Position numbers and translations under genes: made by a program | The notes under the pieces: generated by a model | What the model was told of the DNA's origin: nothing | Seen by the model: the letters and a program-made list of their open reading frames with translations, nothing else | Database searches by the model: none | From: Pedobacter jeongneungensis | GTDB lineage: Bacteria > Bacteroidota > Bacteroidia > Sphingobacteriales > Sphingobacteriaceae | Assembly (NCBI RefSeq): GCF_000633455.1 | Contig: NZ_AYMG01000023.1 | Span: forward strand, 62,001-126,000 | Reading direction: 5' to 3' | Length of the DNA: 64,000 nt | Part shown: positions 52,420-60,176 of the stretch, piece after piece | How the letters are laid out: every line of letters begins with the position of its first letter | How positions within the stretch are numbered: position 1 is the first letter of the stretch

Positions 52420-53298
52420 ATGGAGAGATACCCGATCAGAGAAAAAAATAGTTTCGATTTCCAGAAATCCATTATCGTTCCAAAGAACGTAGTTTTAAAA
52501 CAATGCATCGCAAACGGTATCATAAACAATTTATTTGTTACCGATATTGGCTATTACCGTAAAGCATTGAATCATTATGCACAAAGAAAACATGGAGCAG
52601 ATCAGCACATTTTGATTTATTGTACCGAAGGTAAAGGAAATGTAGAATTTCAGGGTACTTCTTACCATGTAGAGGCCGGCAACTTCATCATTATTCCTAA
52701 AAAAACAGCACACATTTATCAGGCTGATCCGATTTTACCATGGACTATTTATTGGTTCCACTTTTCAGGGCCTGGTGCCGACCAGCTTGTAGATTCCTTA
52801 CAGCACTATAAAGCTTATGCAGGGTTTAACGATGAAAGGAATATGTTGTTCAACACTATTTACAACCGATTGGAAAGAGGTTTTAGCCGTGAAAATATTA
52901 TTTATGCCAATTTATGTTTCCACCACTACATTGCAGAAATTATTTATACCGACAAACAGACCGATAAAATCATTGAGCCTGATAAAGTAGAAGAGCTTAT
53001 TGATTTTATGCGAAACAATATTGAAAAGATCCTGAGTTTAAAAGAACTGGCTTTAGCGGTTTACTTATCTCCATCTTATTTATCTGCCATATTTAAAAAG
53101 AAAACAGGAACCTCCCCTATCGATTACTTTAACCAGCTCAAAATCCAGAAAACCACCCAGTATTTACTGTTTACCAATTTACGGATCAATGAAATTGCCC
53201 AAAAAATCGGCATCAACGATCCTTATTATTTTAGCAGGCTTTTCTCCAGTATTATGGGCATTTCGCCAAAACAGTATAGGGATAATAGGTTTAATTAA
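52420..53298 (+). CDS. AraC family transcriptional regulator
   Basis: The 292-residue protein has an N-terminal cupin sensor (about 40-150; DQHILIYCTEGKGNVEFQG, YHVEAGNFIIIPKKTAHIYQ, WTIYWFHFSGPGA) and a C-terminal double helix-turn-helix (about 190-290; LSLKELALAVYLSPSYLSAI; LRINEIAQKIGINDPYYFSR; FSSIMGISPKQYR). The cupin type usually senses sugars. It is divergent from the DUF1553 cluster with a shared 219-bp control region, so it is the likely regulator of that cluster. It ends 86 bp before the convergent MutS-like gene. Confidence 0.93.
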   Translation: MERYPIREKNSFDFQKSIIVPKNVVLKQCIANGIINNLFVTDIGYYRKALNHYAQRKHGADQHILIYCTEGKGNVEFQGTSYHVEAGNFIIIPKKTAHIYQADPILPWTIYWFHFSGPGADQLVDSLQHYKAYAGFNDERNMLFNTIYNRLERGFSRENIIYANLCFHHYIAEIIYTDKQTDKIIEPDKVEELIDFMRNNIEKILSLKELALAVYLSPSYLSAIFKKKTGTSPIDYFNQLKIQKTTQYLLFTNLRINEIAQKIGINDPYYFSRLFSSIMGISPKQYRDNRFN

Positions 53299-53311
53299 CG
53301 TGCAATCAGGT

Positions 53312-53360
53312 GTTACCATCTGCTTGGTTTAAATATTTCTCTATAATGTCAGATGGTAAC
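53312..53360. terminator. Inverted repeat between convergent araC-like and mutS-like genes
   Basis: GTTACCATCTG (53312-53322) and CAGATGGTAAC (53350-53360) are perfect 11-bp complements with a 27-nt loop. The position between convergent genes fits a bidirectional terminator, but the long loop and missing T-run leave open a dispersed repeat. Confidence 0.5.
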
Positions 53361-53384
53361 ATCTTACACCACTACCACAACACA

Positions 53385-55199
53385 TTAATCTAATGTCAGG
53401 CCAATTTCTTTCAATAAAATGGCGGCATTAAAAGTTTTGCAGGGGCCCTGCTTGAGCAGGTAATCGAATTTCATTTCGCCTTCGGTAATCTGGATATCAA
53501 AATGGAAATTACGGACCGTTTCAGGATGATCTATAATCAGATCGGCCAGTTGCAGATCGTGCGTAGCAAAAAGTGCCGGTGTTTTTTCGGCAATCAGTTT
53601 TTCTACAAAAACCTTTGATCCCAGATATTTATCTCTGCTGTTGGTACCACGGAGCATTTCGTCAATCAGTACCAAAGTATCTTTATCACTCACCACATGA
53701 TCTAAAATCATTTTTAAACGGTTTAACTCTGCCTTAAAAGTAGAAGTGCTTTCATTTAGCGAATCTTTAATCCGCATATAGGTATTGATCGAAAAAACAG
53801 ATAAGTCCATACTTTTGGCACAAACGGATGAACCTGTATAGGCCAATATCATATTAATGCCTAATGTGCGCAAAAAAGTACTTTTACCCGCCATGTTGGA
53901 GCCTGTTACAATATCAACGGTTGGTTTTGTTTCGAGATGAAAATCGTTATTCACCCTCAACTGCTCATTAATCAGCGGATGACCAATGTTAATGGTCGAC
54001 AGGGCGAATTGATCTTTAAGTACAGGGAAAACCCAATCGGGCTGATTATAAGCTGTTGTGGCCAGTGAAATCAGTTCCTCAAAATCGCCCAAATGATCGA
54101 GGGCTGTAACCACATCATCTGAAGATGATTTATACCAGTTATCGAGATTTACACAGCACCTTAAATCCCATAATAAAAGTGCATTCAATATTCCGCCAAC
54201 TATGAGGTTTAGCCTTGCATCAAAATTCCCGATAATTTTAGACAGCGCTTTAATTTCTTTACTTACCGGAATTTTCGAGTCCAATAAACTTAAGGTATAA
54301 GGGCTTTTCCAATTTTGATTTTCTGTCCATAAAATAGCACCTGCATATCCGTTCAGGAGATTAGAACTTCCGCCGAAAGTGTAAAAAACCTTATTGATTT
54401 TTGCACCCAACAACACATTCCAACCTGTATGAATAATGCAAAGCAATATCAAAATTTTCCAGAAAATACTACTTACAAAAAGTCCGGCTAAAATCAGGGC
54501 GATGGAGAGATAAGGGACTAATTTAACGTAAAGCCTCAAAAATTTTCCTTTCACAAATTCCAGTTGCGCTCCCAGCTGGTACTTTAACTGCGTTTTAATC
54601 TGCTCTATCTTATCCGGATCATAACCATGCAGATTAGCCCTGAAACTGTAGGTTTCATCTATTTTTTCAATAATTTCTTTTACTGTTTCCTGTCTTAGCA
54701 GCATCTTATCAAGCATAGATTTTTCTGCTAAACTTTTAGCCAAAATATCATTTCCGCTTTTGGTACTGCAACGGTTAATCAGTGCAAATAATGATGCTTT
54801 TCCAAAAATATCAAGATCAGAAGTATAAGGATGCAGCTCCGATTCGAAAACAGTACCATCATTGTAACCGTTTGCTATTCCGTTTAAAATATTCCATTCG
54901 TTCTGATAAACCCACAAAAGTTGTTTTTTATAATCGATTTCACGATCGAGCTTACTTTGCCTGCGCACAATAAAAGCAAAAGCAATTACAGGTACCATTA
55001 AACCAATCTGGATTAAAGTCCGCAGGTTATCATCTGCTGAGCTCACCAGTGCAATAAAAAGTAAAATTTCGGCAAGGAACAAACCGATGCGCATAAAAGA
55101 AAGCCGGTCGATCAGCTTTTTGGTCTGATCAATTTCTGTGGTAACTTCTTTTATTTTCTCCTGGTAACCGGCTACGATTTCTTGTTGTTGTTTCAGCAT
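53385..55199 (-). CDS. Membrane-anchored MutS-like ATPase
   Basis: The 604-residue protein has the MutS/ABC-type ATPase domain at its C-terminus: Walker A GSNMAGKSTFLRTLG (about 431-445), KAELNRLKMILD, Walker B TLVLIDEMLRGTNSRDKYLG and switch ALFATHDLQLADL. Instead of mismatch-recognition domains, the N-terminal half has a coiled coil (about 1-30) and hydrophobic pairs (about 35-75 and 210-250) predicted to cross the membrane. Such proteins are common in Bacteroidota and are not mismatch repair enzymes by domain content; their role is unknown. It is monocistronic and divergent from rlmH. Confidence 0.88.
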   Translation of the reverse strand: MLKQQQEIVAGYQEKIKEVTTEIDQTKKLIDRLSFMRIGLFLAEILLFIALVSSADDNLRTLIQIGLMVPVIAFAFIVRRQSKLDREIDYKKQLLWVYQNEWNILNGIANGYNDGTVFESELHPYTSDLDIFGKASLFALINRCSTKSGNDILAKSLAEKSMLDKMLLRQETVKEIIEKIDETYSFRANLHGYDPDKIEQIKTQLKYQLGAQLEFVKGKFLRLYVKLVPYLSIALILAGLFVSSIFWKILILLCIIHTGWNVLLGAKINKVFYTFGGSSNLLNGYAGAILWTENQNWKSPYTLSLLDSKIPVSKEIKALSKIIGNFDARLNLIVGGILNALLLWDLRCCVNLDNWYKSSSDDVVTALDHLGDFEELISLATTAYNQPDWVFPVLKDQFALSTINIGHPLINEQLRVNNDFHLETKPTVDIVTGSNMAGKSTFLRTLGINMILAYTGSSVCAKSMDLSVFSINTYMRIKDSLNESTSTFKAELNRLKMILDHVVSDKDTLVLIDEMLRGTNSRDKYLGSKVFVEKLIAEKTPALFATHDLQLADLIIDHPETVRNFHFDIQITEGEMKFDYLLKQGPCKTFNAAILLKEIGLTLD

Positions 55200-55243
55200 G
55201 ATTTTTATTCTGTATATATTTCCGAAGCTATCAGATGGATAGA

Positions 55244-55276
55244 TTGTATTTTTTGTTACAATTTTCTCTAAGTTTG
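55244..55276 (+). promoter_or_regulatory. Promoter of rlmH
   Basis: TTG at 55244-55246 and TAAGTTTG at 55269-55276, spaced by 22 bp, give an exact -7 match and a fair -33. The start site would be near 55282, about 29 nt before the rlmH ATG. Confidence 0.55.
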
Positions 55277-55310
55277 AATCTCCAAATTCTAAAGATAGGC
55301 AAAATATTAA

Positions 55311-55784
55311 ATGAAGATTACCCTGATCGCCATTGGCAAAACCGAAGATAAATATCTAATTGAGGGGATTGATAAATACATCAACCGCCTGAAACATTAT
55401 ATTAATTTTAGTTTTTTGGCCATACCTGATGTAAAAAACGTAAAAAACCTGAGTGAAGCGCAGCAAAAAGCAAAAGAAGCAGAGTTGCTGCACAAACAAA
55501 TCAATAATGGCGATGTTGTGATTTTATTGGATGAAAAAGGAAAAAAATATTCTTCGGTAGAATTTTCCAACTATTTAAATAAACAGATGGTGGGTAGTGT
55601 ACAGCATCTTATCTTTATTATTGGTGGGCCTTATGGTTTTGACGAAAGCATTTACAAAAGGGCAAATGGTTTAATCTCTTTATCGGATATGACTTTTTCG
55701 CACCAAATGATCAGGTTGTTTTTTGTAGAGCAGCTTTACAGGGGATTTAGCATTTTAAAAGGAGAACCTTATCATCATGCTTAA
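55311..55784 (+). CDS. rlmH: 23S rRNA pseudouridine1915 N3-methyltransferase
   Basis: RlmH methylates pseudouridine 1915 of 23S rRNA. The 157-residue protein is a small SPOUT enzyme of normal length. It opens MKITLIAIGKTEDKYLIEGI, shows DVVILLDEKGKKYSS, the SAM-binding knot FIIGGPYGFDESIY (about 100-113), and ends MTFSHQMIRLFFVEQLYRGF plus SILKGEPYHHA, the classic C-terminus. A 77-bp spacer with ATGG-rich microrepeat-like sequence leads to the small membrane protein gene downstream. Confidence 0.97.
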   Translation: MKITLIAIGKTEDKYLIEGIDKYINRLKHYINFSFLAIPDVKNVKNLSEAQQKAKEAELLHKQINNGDVVILLDEKGKKYSSVEFSNYLNKQMVGSVQHLIFIIGGPYGFDESIYKRANGLISLSDMTFSHQMIRLFFVEQLYRGFSILKGEPYHHA

Positions 55785-55861
55785 GATGGAAAATGGCTGA
55801 GGTAAGATGGACGATGAATATGGAAAAACAAGAATAAAATCATCATTAAATAAAAGAAATT

Positions 55862-55990
55862 ATGCTATTAGATAAATATAAACGGGAATACAGATATAAA
55901 AGCGATCAGAACCGCAACAATAAATACTTATGGATCAGCATTATTGCTTCTTTAGCAATTGTAGCTTTACTTTGGTATTTCTTCGATTAA
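55862..55990 (+). CDS. Small single-pass membrane protein (42 aa)
   Basis: The short frame encodes MLLDKYKREYRYKSDQNRNN, a charged cytoplasmic-like head, then one hydrophobic segment (YLWISIIASLAIVALLWYFF) and a final Asp. AAAAGAAATT precedes the ATG as a weak ribosome-binding region, and a clean terminator follows 12 bp after the stop, which supports expression. I do not recognise a family. It is likely an inner membrane peptide. Confidence 0.6.
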   Translation: MLLDKYKREYRYKSDQNRNNKYLWISIIASLAIVALLWYFFD

Positions 55991-56001
55991 ACCCATAAAA
56001 A

Positions 56002-56026
56002 AACACCAGACACATGGCCTGGTGTT
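56002..56026 (+). terminator. Hairpin after the small membrane protein gene
   Basis: AACACCAG and CTGGTGTT are perfect 8-bp complements with a 9-nt loop. The preceding A-run suggests it also serves the convergent DUF5606 gene. Confidence 0.7.
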
Positions 56027-56062
56027 CTCTATCATCATGTAAATAAAGCTTAAACGCCTTTT

Positions 56063-56590
56063 TTACTTGTCATGCTTGCTTTTACCAGGAGCTGAAGTTT
56101 TAGTAGTTGCTTTAGCACTCGCTGATGCTTTTGCGCCACTTGCTTTAGTTTTCTTGTCTGAAGCTGCTTTTTCTTCTGATAATTTAACCTCTGCCGGTGT
56201 ACCAGGTGTTTCCGGAGTTTCTTCAGTAAATAAAGGAAGATCTTTCAACAGGTTATACCAGGTAATGATTTTCTTCATATCTGAAGCATAAACTTTTTCC
56301 TGATCGTGACCTGGAGCTACTTCTAAAAAGTAAGCACGTAAATCGCCTTTTAAATCCGGGGTTGATCCTTTTTCAGAAATTTTAGCAAAAATATCTGCCA
56401 ATTTAATTTCTTCATCCTCACCATATACCGTAATGTCTTCTAACGAAGCCAGTTTAGTATTGGTAATGTTGGCTACAACTTTAGTTTTTTGGGCATCCAA
56501 ACCCTCTAAAATATAACCTACTTTATTTTGCCCAACCAGTTTAAATAAACCTGGTCTGCCAGATACGGCAACAATTCCTCTTAAATTCAT
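56063..56590 (-). CDS. DUF5606 protein with Lys/Ala/Ser-rich tail
   Basis: The ATG at 56590 (MNLRGIVAVSGRPGLFKLVG) is the natural start, giving 175 residues. A frame extending to 56638 is made of the GATATGAGA microrepeat and is rejected. The N-terminal 125 residues form the DUF5606 domain (YILEGLDAQKTKVVANITNT, EDEEIKLADIFAKI, MKKIITWYNLLKDLPLF), found throughout Bacteroidota. The C-terminus is a low-complexity tail (KAASDKKTKASGAKASASAK). It is probably cytoplasmic and function is unknown. The upstream gap with microrepeats separates it from the cyclophilin gene on the same strand. Confidence 0.85.
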   Translation of the reverse strand: MNLRGIVAVSGRPGLFKLVGQNKVGYILEGLDAQKTKVVANITNTKLASLEDITVYGEDEEIKLADIFAKISEKGSTPDLKGDLRAYFLEVAPGHDQEKVYASDMKKIITWYNLLKDLPLFTEETPETPGTPAEVKLSEEKAASDKKTKASGAKASASAKATTKTSAPGKSKHDK

Positions 56591-56740
56591 ATTTTTTTTT
56601 GAGATATGAGATTCGAGATATGAGAAATGAGAAATCACTCAAATCAAATAACTAAAACTCCCTGTTCAATTATTAATGAGAATGGGACATTAATCAGAGA
56701 AATCAAGTCTCAAATCTAATGTCTCAAATCTCGCATCTAT
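56591..56740. repeat. GAGATATGAGA/GTCTCAAATCTAATG microrepeats
   Basis: This gap has GAGATATGAGATTCGAGATA, ATGAGAAATGAGAAATCACT and, further on, CAAGTCTCAAATCTAATGTC followed by TCAAATCTCGCATCT. The two ends are roughly reverse-complementary in sense (GAGAT versus ATCTC), so the region could fold. The same phrase is found in the ribosomal operon at 26954-27034. Confidence 0.75.
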
Positions 56741-56743
56741 TTT

Positions 56744-57205
56744 TTAATCTTCTAAAACTTCAATATTCAAAATTTTATCGCCCTGGCGGATATCGTCAAC
56801 AAGATCTACATTCTCAACAACTTTACCAAAACAAGTATGGTTACGGTCTAAATGTGCAGTATTGGTTCTGCTGTGGCAGATAAAAAACTGTGAACCACCA
56901 GTGTTACGGCCAGCATGTGCCATCGATAAAACACCACGGTCGTGAAACTGATTTTCTCCGTCCAGTTCGCAATCGATTTTATAACCTGGGCCACCAGTAC
57001 CTGCTAAATGTGCTTTAGCCGGATCTTTTGAATTTGGGCATCCACCCTGAACCATAAAGTTAGGGATTACACGGTGAAAAGTTACACCATCATAAAAGCC
57101 TTCTTTAGCTAATTTTTTAAAGTTTGCAACGGCTTTCGGCGCGTCATTTTCGTAGAATTCTACGGTCATTTCGCCTTTTTCTGTTTTTATTATTGCTTTA
57201 CTCAT
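56744..57205 (-). CDS. Cyclophilin-type peptidyl-prolyl cis-trans isomerase
   Basis: Cyclophilins catalyse cis-trans isomerisation of peptide bonds before proline. The ATG at 57205 (MSKAIIKTEKGEMTVEFYEN) is preferred over a longer frame to 57283 whose N-terminus is not cyclophilin-like. The 153-residue protein has FHRVIPNFMVQGG, GTGGPGYKIDCE, SMAHAGRNTGGSQFFI and HTCFGKVVENVDLVDDI, the full set of active-site motifs. There is no signal peptide, so it is cytoplasmic. Confidence 0.95.
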   Translation of the reverse strand: MSKAIIKTEKGEMTVEFYENDAPKAVANFKKLAKEGFYDGVTFHRVIPNFMVQGGCPNSKDPAKAHLAGTGGPGYKIDCELDGENQFHDRGVLSMAHAGRNTGGSQFFICHSRTNTAHLDRNHTCFGKVVENVDLVDDIRQGDKILNIEVLED

Positions 57206-57360
57206 ATTAATATCGGTACTAATTTTAAATTTTGTTCGCCTAAAAAAATGTTCATTTTTTTTGGTAGAGGGCAAAAATAACAAAATTGTATAACTTATAA
57301 CATCATTAAATTTTTCTATCCAGTTTAAATGCGGTATTTTAGTGTTTTAAGCACACCGAT

Positions 57361-58620
57361 TTGATAAAGAAATATTATATCCTGCTCATTTGCCTGCTTT
57401 GCTCTTTAGGGCTTAGGGCTTCATCACTCTTAATTTATATGGATGAAGACCAGAAAAACCACCTTAAAGCTTATGGAATTGCCTACTGGACCATCAGTAA
57501 ACAACTGGAGGTTGATTGGCTGTTAAATTATCGCGGTGGTAGCTTTTTAATCAAATACAACAAAGCTGTAGAAGATGAATTGAAGATCCGCGGAGTATCA
57601 TACGAAGTAATTGCTGATGGTAAAGTAGTGAGTTTGCTGAACGAAATTAGCGACCCATCAGTAAATATGGAAATGGTGAAACTGGAGAAAACGCCCAAAA
57701 TTGCGGTATATTCTCCTAAGAGCAAATTACCTTGGGATGATGCGGTTACGCTGGTGCTTACTTATGCCGAAATTCCTTACGATGTAATTTATGATGACGA
57801 TATTCTTCAGGATAAATTAAGCAAATATGACTGGCTGCATTTACACCATGAAGATTTTACCGGTCAGTACGGACGTTTTTGGGCCAATTTCAGGTATGCC
57901 ACCTGGTACCAGGAAGACGTTAAAAACCAGGAAGCGCTGGCCAAGCGTATGGGCTATAAAAAAGTTTCAGAAATGAAACTGGCTGTAGCCAAACACATCA
58001 AAGAATACTGTGCAGGGGGAGGTTTTCTTTTTGCCATGTGTTCTGGTACCGATAGTTTCGATATTGCACTGGCTGCAGATGGTGTAGATATCTGCGCCCA
58101 AATGTTTGATGGAGACCCTGCCGACCCAAATGCACAAGCTAAACTGGATTTTAACAAAACTTTGGCTTTTCAGAATTTTAAACTGGATAATAATCCCATG
58201 AATTATGAATTTTCGGATATTGATGCTACACAAACACGTACTTTAAACCAAAGCAACGATTACTTTACTTTATTCGATTTTTCTGCCAAATGGGATTTGG
58301 TGCCCACCATGCTTACACAAGATCACGATAAGGTAATTAAAGGTTTTATGGGGCAAACAACCGCTTTTAGAAAAAGCCTGGTGAAGACCAGCGTAACTGT
58401 GTTGGGCGAAAATAAGGGTGCTGCTGAAGTGAGGTACTTACATGGAGAGATTGGTAAAGGGCAGTTTACTTTTTATGGAGGTCATGATCCGGAAGATTAC
58501 CAGCATGCGGTTGGCGATCCACCAACAGATTTAAGTTTACATCCCAATTCGCCGGGTTACCGTTTAATTTTAAACAATGTGCTCTTCCCGGCAGCAAAAA
58601 AGAAACCTCAAAAAACTTAA
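57361..58620 (+). CDS. Exported protein of unknown function with glutamine-amidotransferase-like features, TTG start
   Basis: The 419-residue frame begins at a TTG, with a stop codon 7 codons upstream and the first ATG only at residue 27, inside the mature region. The TTG is needed to include the signal peptide (MIKKYYILLICLLCSLGLRA). The central part (KIAVYSPKSKLPWDDAVTLV, YDVIYDDDIL, DWLHLHHEDFTGQYGRF, GGGFLFAMCSGTDSFDIAL) resembles GATase1-like flavodoxin folds with Cys in the elbow position. The later part has GKGQFTFYGGHDPEDYQHAV. Homologues are, from memory, often labelled asparagine synthetase B, but no AsnB domain is visible. Role unknown. Confidence 0.75.
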   Translation: MIKKYYILLICLLCSLGLRASSLLIYMDEDQKNHLKAYGIAYWTISKQLEVDWLLNYRGGSFLIKYNKAVEDELKIRGVSYEVIADGKVVSLLNEISDPSVNMEMVKLEKTPKIAVYSPKSKLPWDDAVTLVLTYAEIPYDVIYDDDILQDKLSKYDWLHLHHEDFTGQYGRFWANFRYATWYQEDVKNQEALAKRMGYKKVSEMKLAVAKHIKEYCAGGGFLFAMCSGTDSFDIALAADGVDICAQMFDGDPADPNAQAKLDFNKTLAFQNFKLDNNPMNYEFSDIDATQTRTLNQSNDYFTLFDFSAKWDLVPTMLTQDHDKVIKGFMGQTTAFRKSLVKTSVTVLGENKGAAEVRYLHGEIGKGQFTFYGGHDPEDYQHAVGDPPTDLSLHPNSPGYRLILNNVLFPAAKKKPQKT

Positions 58621-58818
58621 TTTTTTATAATATTATTGGTTTGGCATTATTCCTTTTGGGTGTAAAAAATTCATAATTACACTTAATATTCCTATTAACT
58701 ATACAGTGAAACCCCTGCATTGGTATAACGATCTATCGATATCACCATATCAGAAATCATTAAAAAAGACACTGTAAACCAGACAATTAGAAGCTTAAAT
58801 GTAACAGACTTGATACTT

Positions 58819-58833
58819 TGGCACAGCTTTTGG
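58819..58833 (+). promoter_or_regulatory. Sigma-54-like promoter upstream of the outer membrane protein gene
   Basis: TGGCAC at 58819-58824, a 5-bp spacer and TTGG at 58830-58833 match the -24/-12 sigma-54 pattern TGGCAC-N5-TTGC except for the last base. It lies 74 bp upstream of the ATG. The rest of the 287-bp gap (58,621-58,907) shows no other strong signal. Confidence 0.55.
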
Positions 58834-58907
58834 AAATGAGGCTTGTAATTAACAACAGGTGAAAGCCTGAAAATTTTAAAACAAGATTCTTCTAAAAGAA
58901 AAATATT

Positions 58908-59648
58908 ATGAAAAAGTTATTATTAAGCGCTTCGGTTATTTTATTGGCAACAGGTGCATTTGCACAAACAAAAATGACTGGCGAGACTGCCCGTTTTGGA
59001 ATTAAGGCCGGTGTTAACTTATCAAAATTCCACGCAGGTGGTGATGATGCAGCAGCAAACGCATACAACGAGAATGTAAAAAACAACGTTGGTTTTAATG
59101 TTACTGCATTTGGTGATTTTGGTGTAGGAAACAACTTCTTTATTCAACCAGGTATATCATTACAAAATAAAGGTGCAAAGGGTGAATCAGTATCGACAAT
59201 AACGGCCAATAATTCAACCATAACTACTACAACAACCGGAAAAACCAATTTAATGGCCATTGAGGTTCCAATTAACGCGGTATTTAGAATTCCTACGGGT
59301 GATGCTGGAGCAATACAGATTAGTGCAGGTCCTTATATTGGCTTCAATATCTCTGGAAAAGATAAAGGAGAAATAAGAACTACAACTGTAAATAACACTA
59401 CTAATGCAAGTACTACAGCTGTTGTTTCTAATGATAGCGACTTATCTTTTGGTAGTGCAAGCGATAAAAATTTTGGCAGTACAGATTTCGGTGCAAACTT
59501 CGGTTTATCTTACCGTACAAACTCTGGATTTTTAGTGGGTGCTAACTATGGTTTAGGTTTAACCGATTTAACTCCAAAAGACAGACAAGCTAATGCCAAC
59601 AAGTTAACTAACCGCGTATTAGGTTTCTCAGTTGGTTATTCGTTCTAA
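58908..59648 (+). CDS. Outer membrane beta-barrel protein (porin family)
   Basis: The 246-residue protein has a signal peptide (MKKLLLSASVILLATGAFAQ). The mature part shows alternating beta strands of an 8-strand barrel (FGIKAGVNLSKF, NVGFNVTAFGDFGVGNNFFI, PGISLQNKGAKGES, FLVGANYGLGLTDL) and ends NRVLGFSVGYSF with a C-terminal Phe, the usual barrel signal. It contains a Thr/Asn-rich loop (ITANNSTITTTTTGKTN). Family PF13568-like. Function probably structural. It is monocistronic with a terminator and a sigma-54-like promoter. Confidence 0.9.
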   Translation: MKKLLLSASVILLATGAFAQTKMTGETARFGIKAGVNLSKFHAGGDDAAANAYNENVKNNVGFNVTAFGDFGVGNNFFIQPGISLQNKGAKGESVSTITANNSTITTTTTGKTNLMAIEVPINAVFRIPTGDAGAIQISAGPYIGFNISGKDKGEIRTTTVNNTTNASTTAVVSNDSDLSFGSASDKNFGSTDFGANFGLSYRTNSGFLVGANYGLGLTDLTPKDRQANANKLTNRVLGFSVGYSF

Positions 59649-59668
59649 GAAAAGGCTTAAAGTTAAAA

Positions 59669-59702
59669 AACCGTTCCGATATAAAATCGGGACGGTTTTT
59701 TT
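59669..59702 (+). terminator. Terminator after the outer membrane protein gene
   Basis: AACCGTTCCGAT and ATCGGGACGGTT pair over 12 bp with one G-T pair and a 5-nt loop, followed by T7. Confidence 0.9.
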
Positions 59703-59747
59703 ATGCCTTATAAAACTTCAGTTGAATATTTTTTGCTTTACTCGAGG

Positions 59748-59853
59748 AGCCGCCATTTCGATCCCGAAGATTCGGGAAGAAATTTTTTAAATTCGATTTC
59801 AATAACTTGGTAAATAGATCTCTCCATTTCGCTGCGCTACAGTCGAGATGACG
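59748..59853. repeat. GTCATTTCGA-family palindromic element, copy 1
   Basis: GCCGCCATTTCGATCCCGAA and CTCCATTTCGCTGCGCTACA followed by GTCGAGATGACG mark a diverged copy of the element at 59953-60031. It lies in the gene-free stretch 59,703-60,176. Confidence 0.65.
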
Positions 59854-59952
59854 ACGTTTCTATTTAGATTCTGTCCATGGTAGGATAATGTATGCTATAA
59901 AGATCAATATGAGTGACAGATGGATAAAGGAGTTAATTGGTCTCGGAGTATT

Positions 59953-60031
59953 GTCATTTCGACCGCAGTGGAGAAATCTTTGAACCAGGTTAAAAGATTT
60001 CTCCATTACGTTACACTCCAGTCGAAATGAC
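59953..60031. repeat. GTCATTTCGA-family palindromic element, copy 2
   Basis: GTCATTTCGACCGCAGTGGA through AAATCTTTGAACC and back through AAAGATTTCTCCAT to GTCGAAATGAC form a 79-bp imperfect inverted repeat. The two copies are flanked by related phrases TCTGTCCATGGTAG (59870) and TCTGTCAATGGTAG (60046). Confidence 0.8.
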
Positions 60032-60176
60032 GACTTTACTATGGGATCTGTCAATGGTAGCCTGTCGAAGAACCTTTTAAATACTTTTCAAGATGTTTCA
60101 CCAAGCTTAACATTACAGCATTTGAGCTGTAATCAACTTTATGATACAATCTCTGTTTATGTCATCAATTGATTTA

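Noticed and set aside
56591..56638. N-terminal extension of the DUF5606 gene
   Set aside because: It is encoded by GATATGAGA microrepeats; the conserved domain begins exactly at the 56590 ATG.
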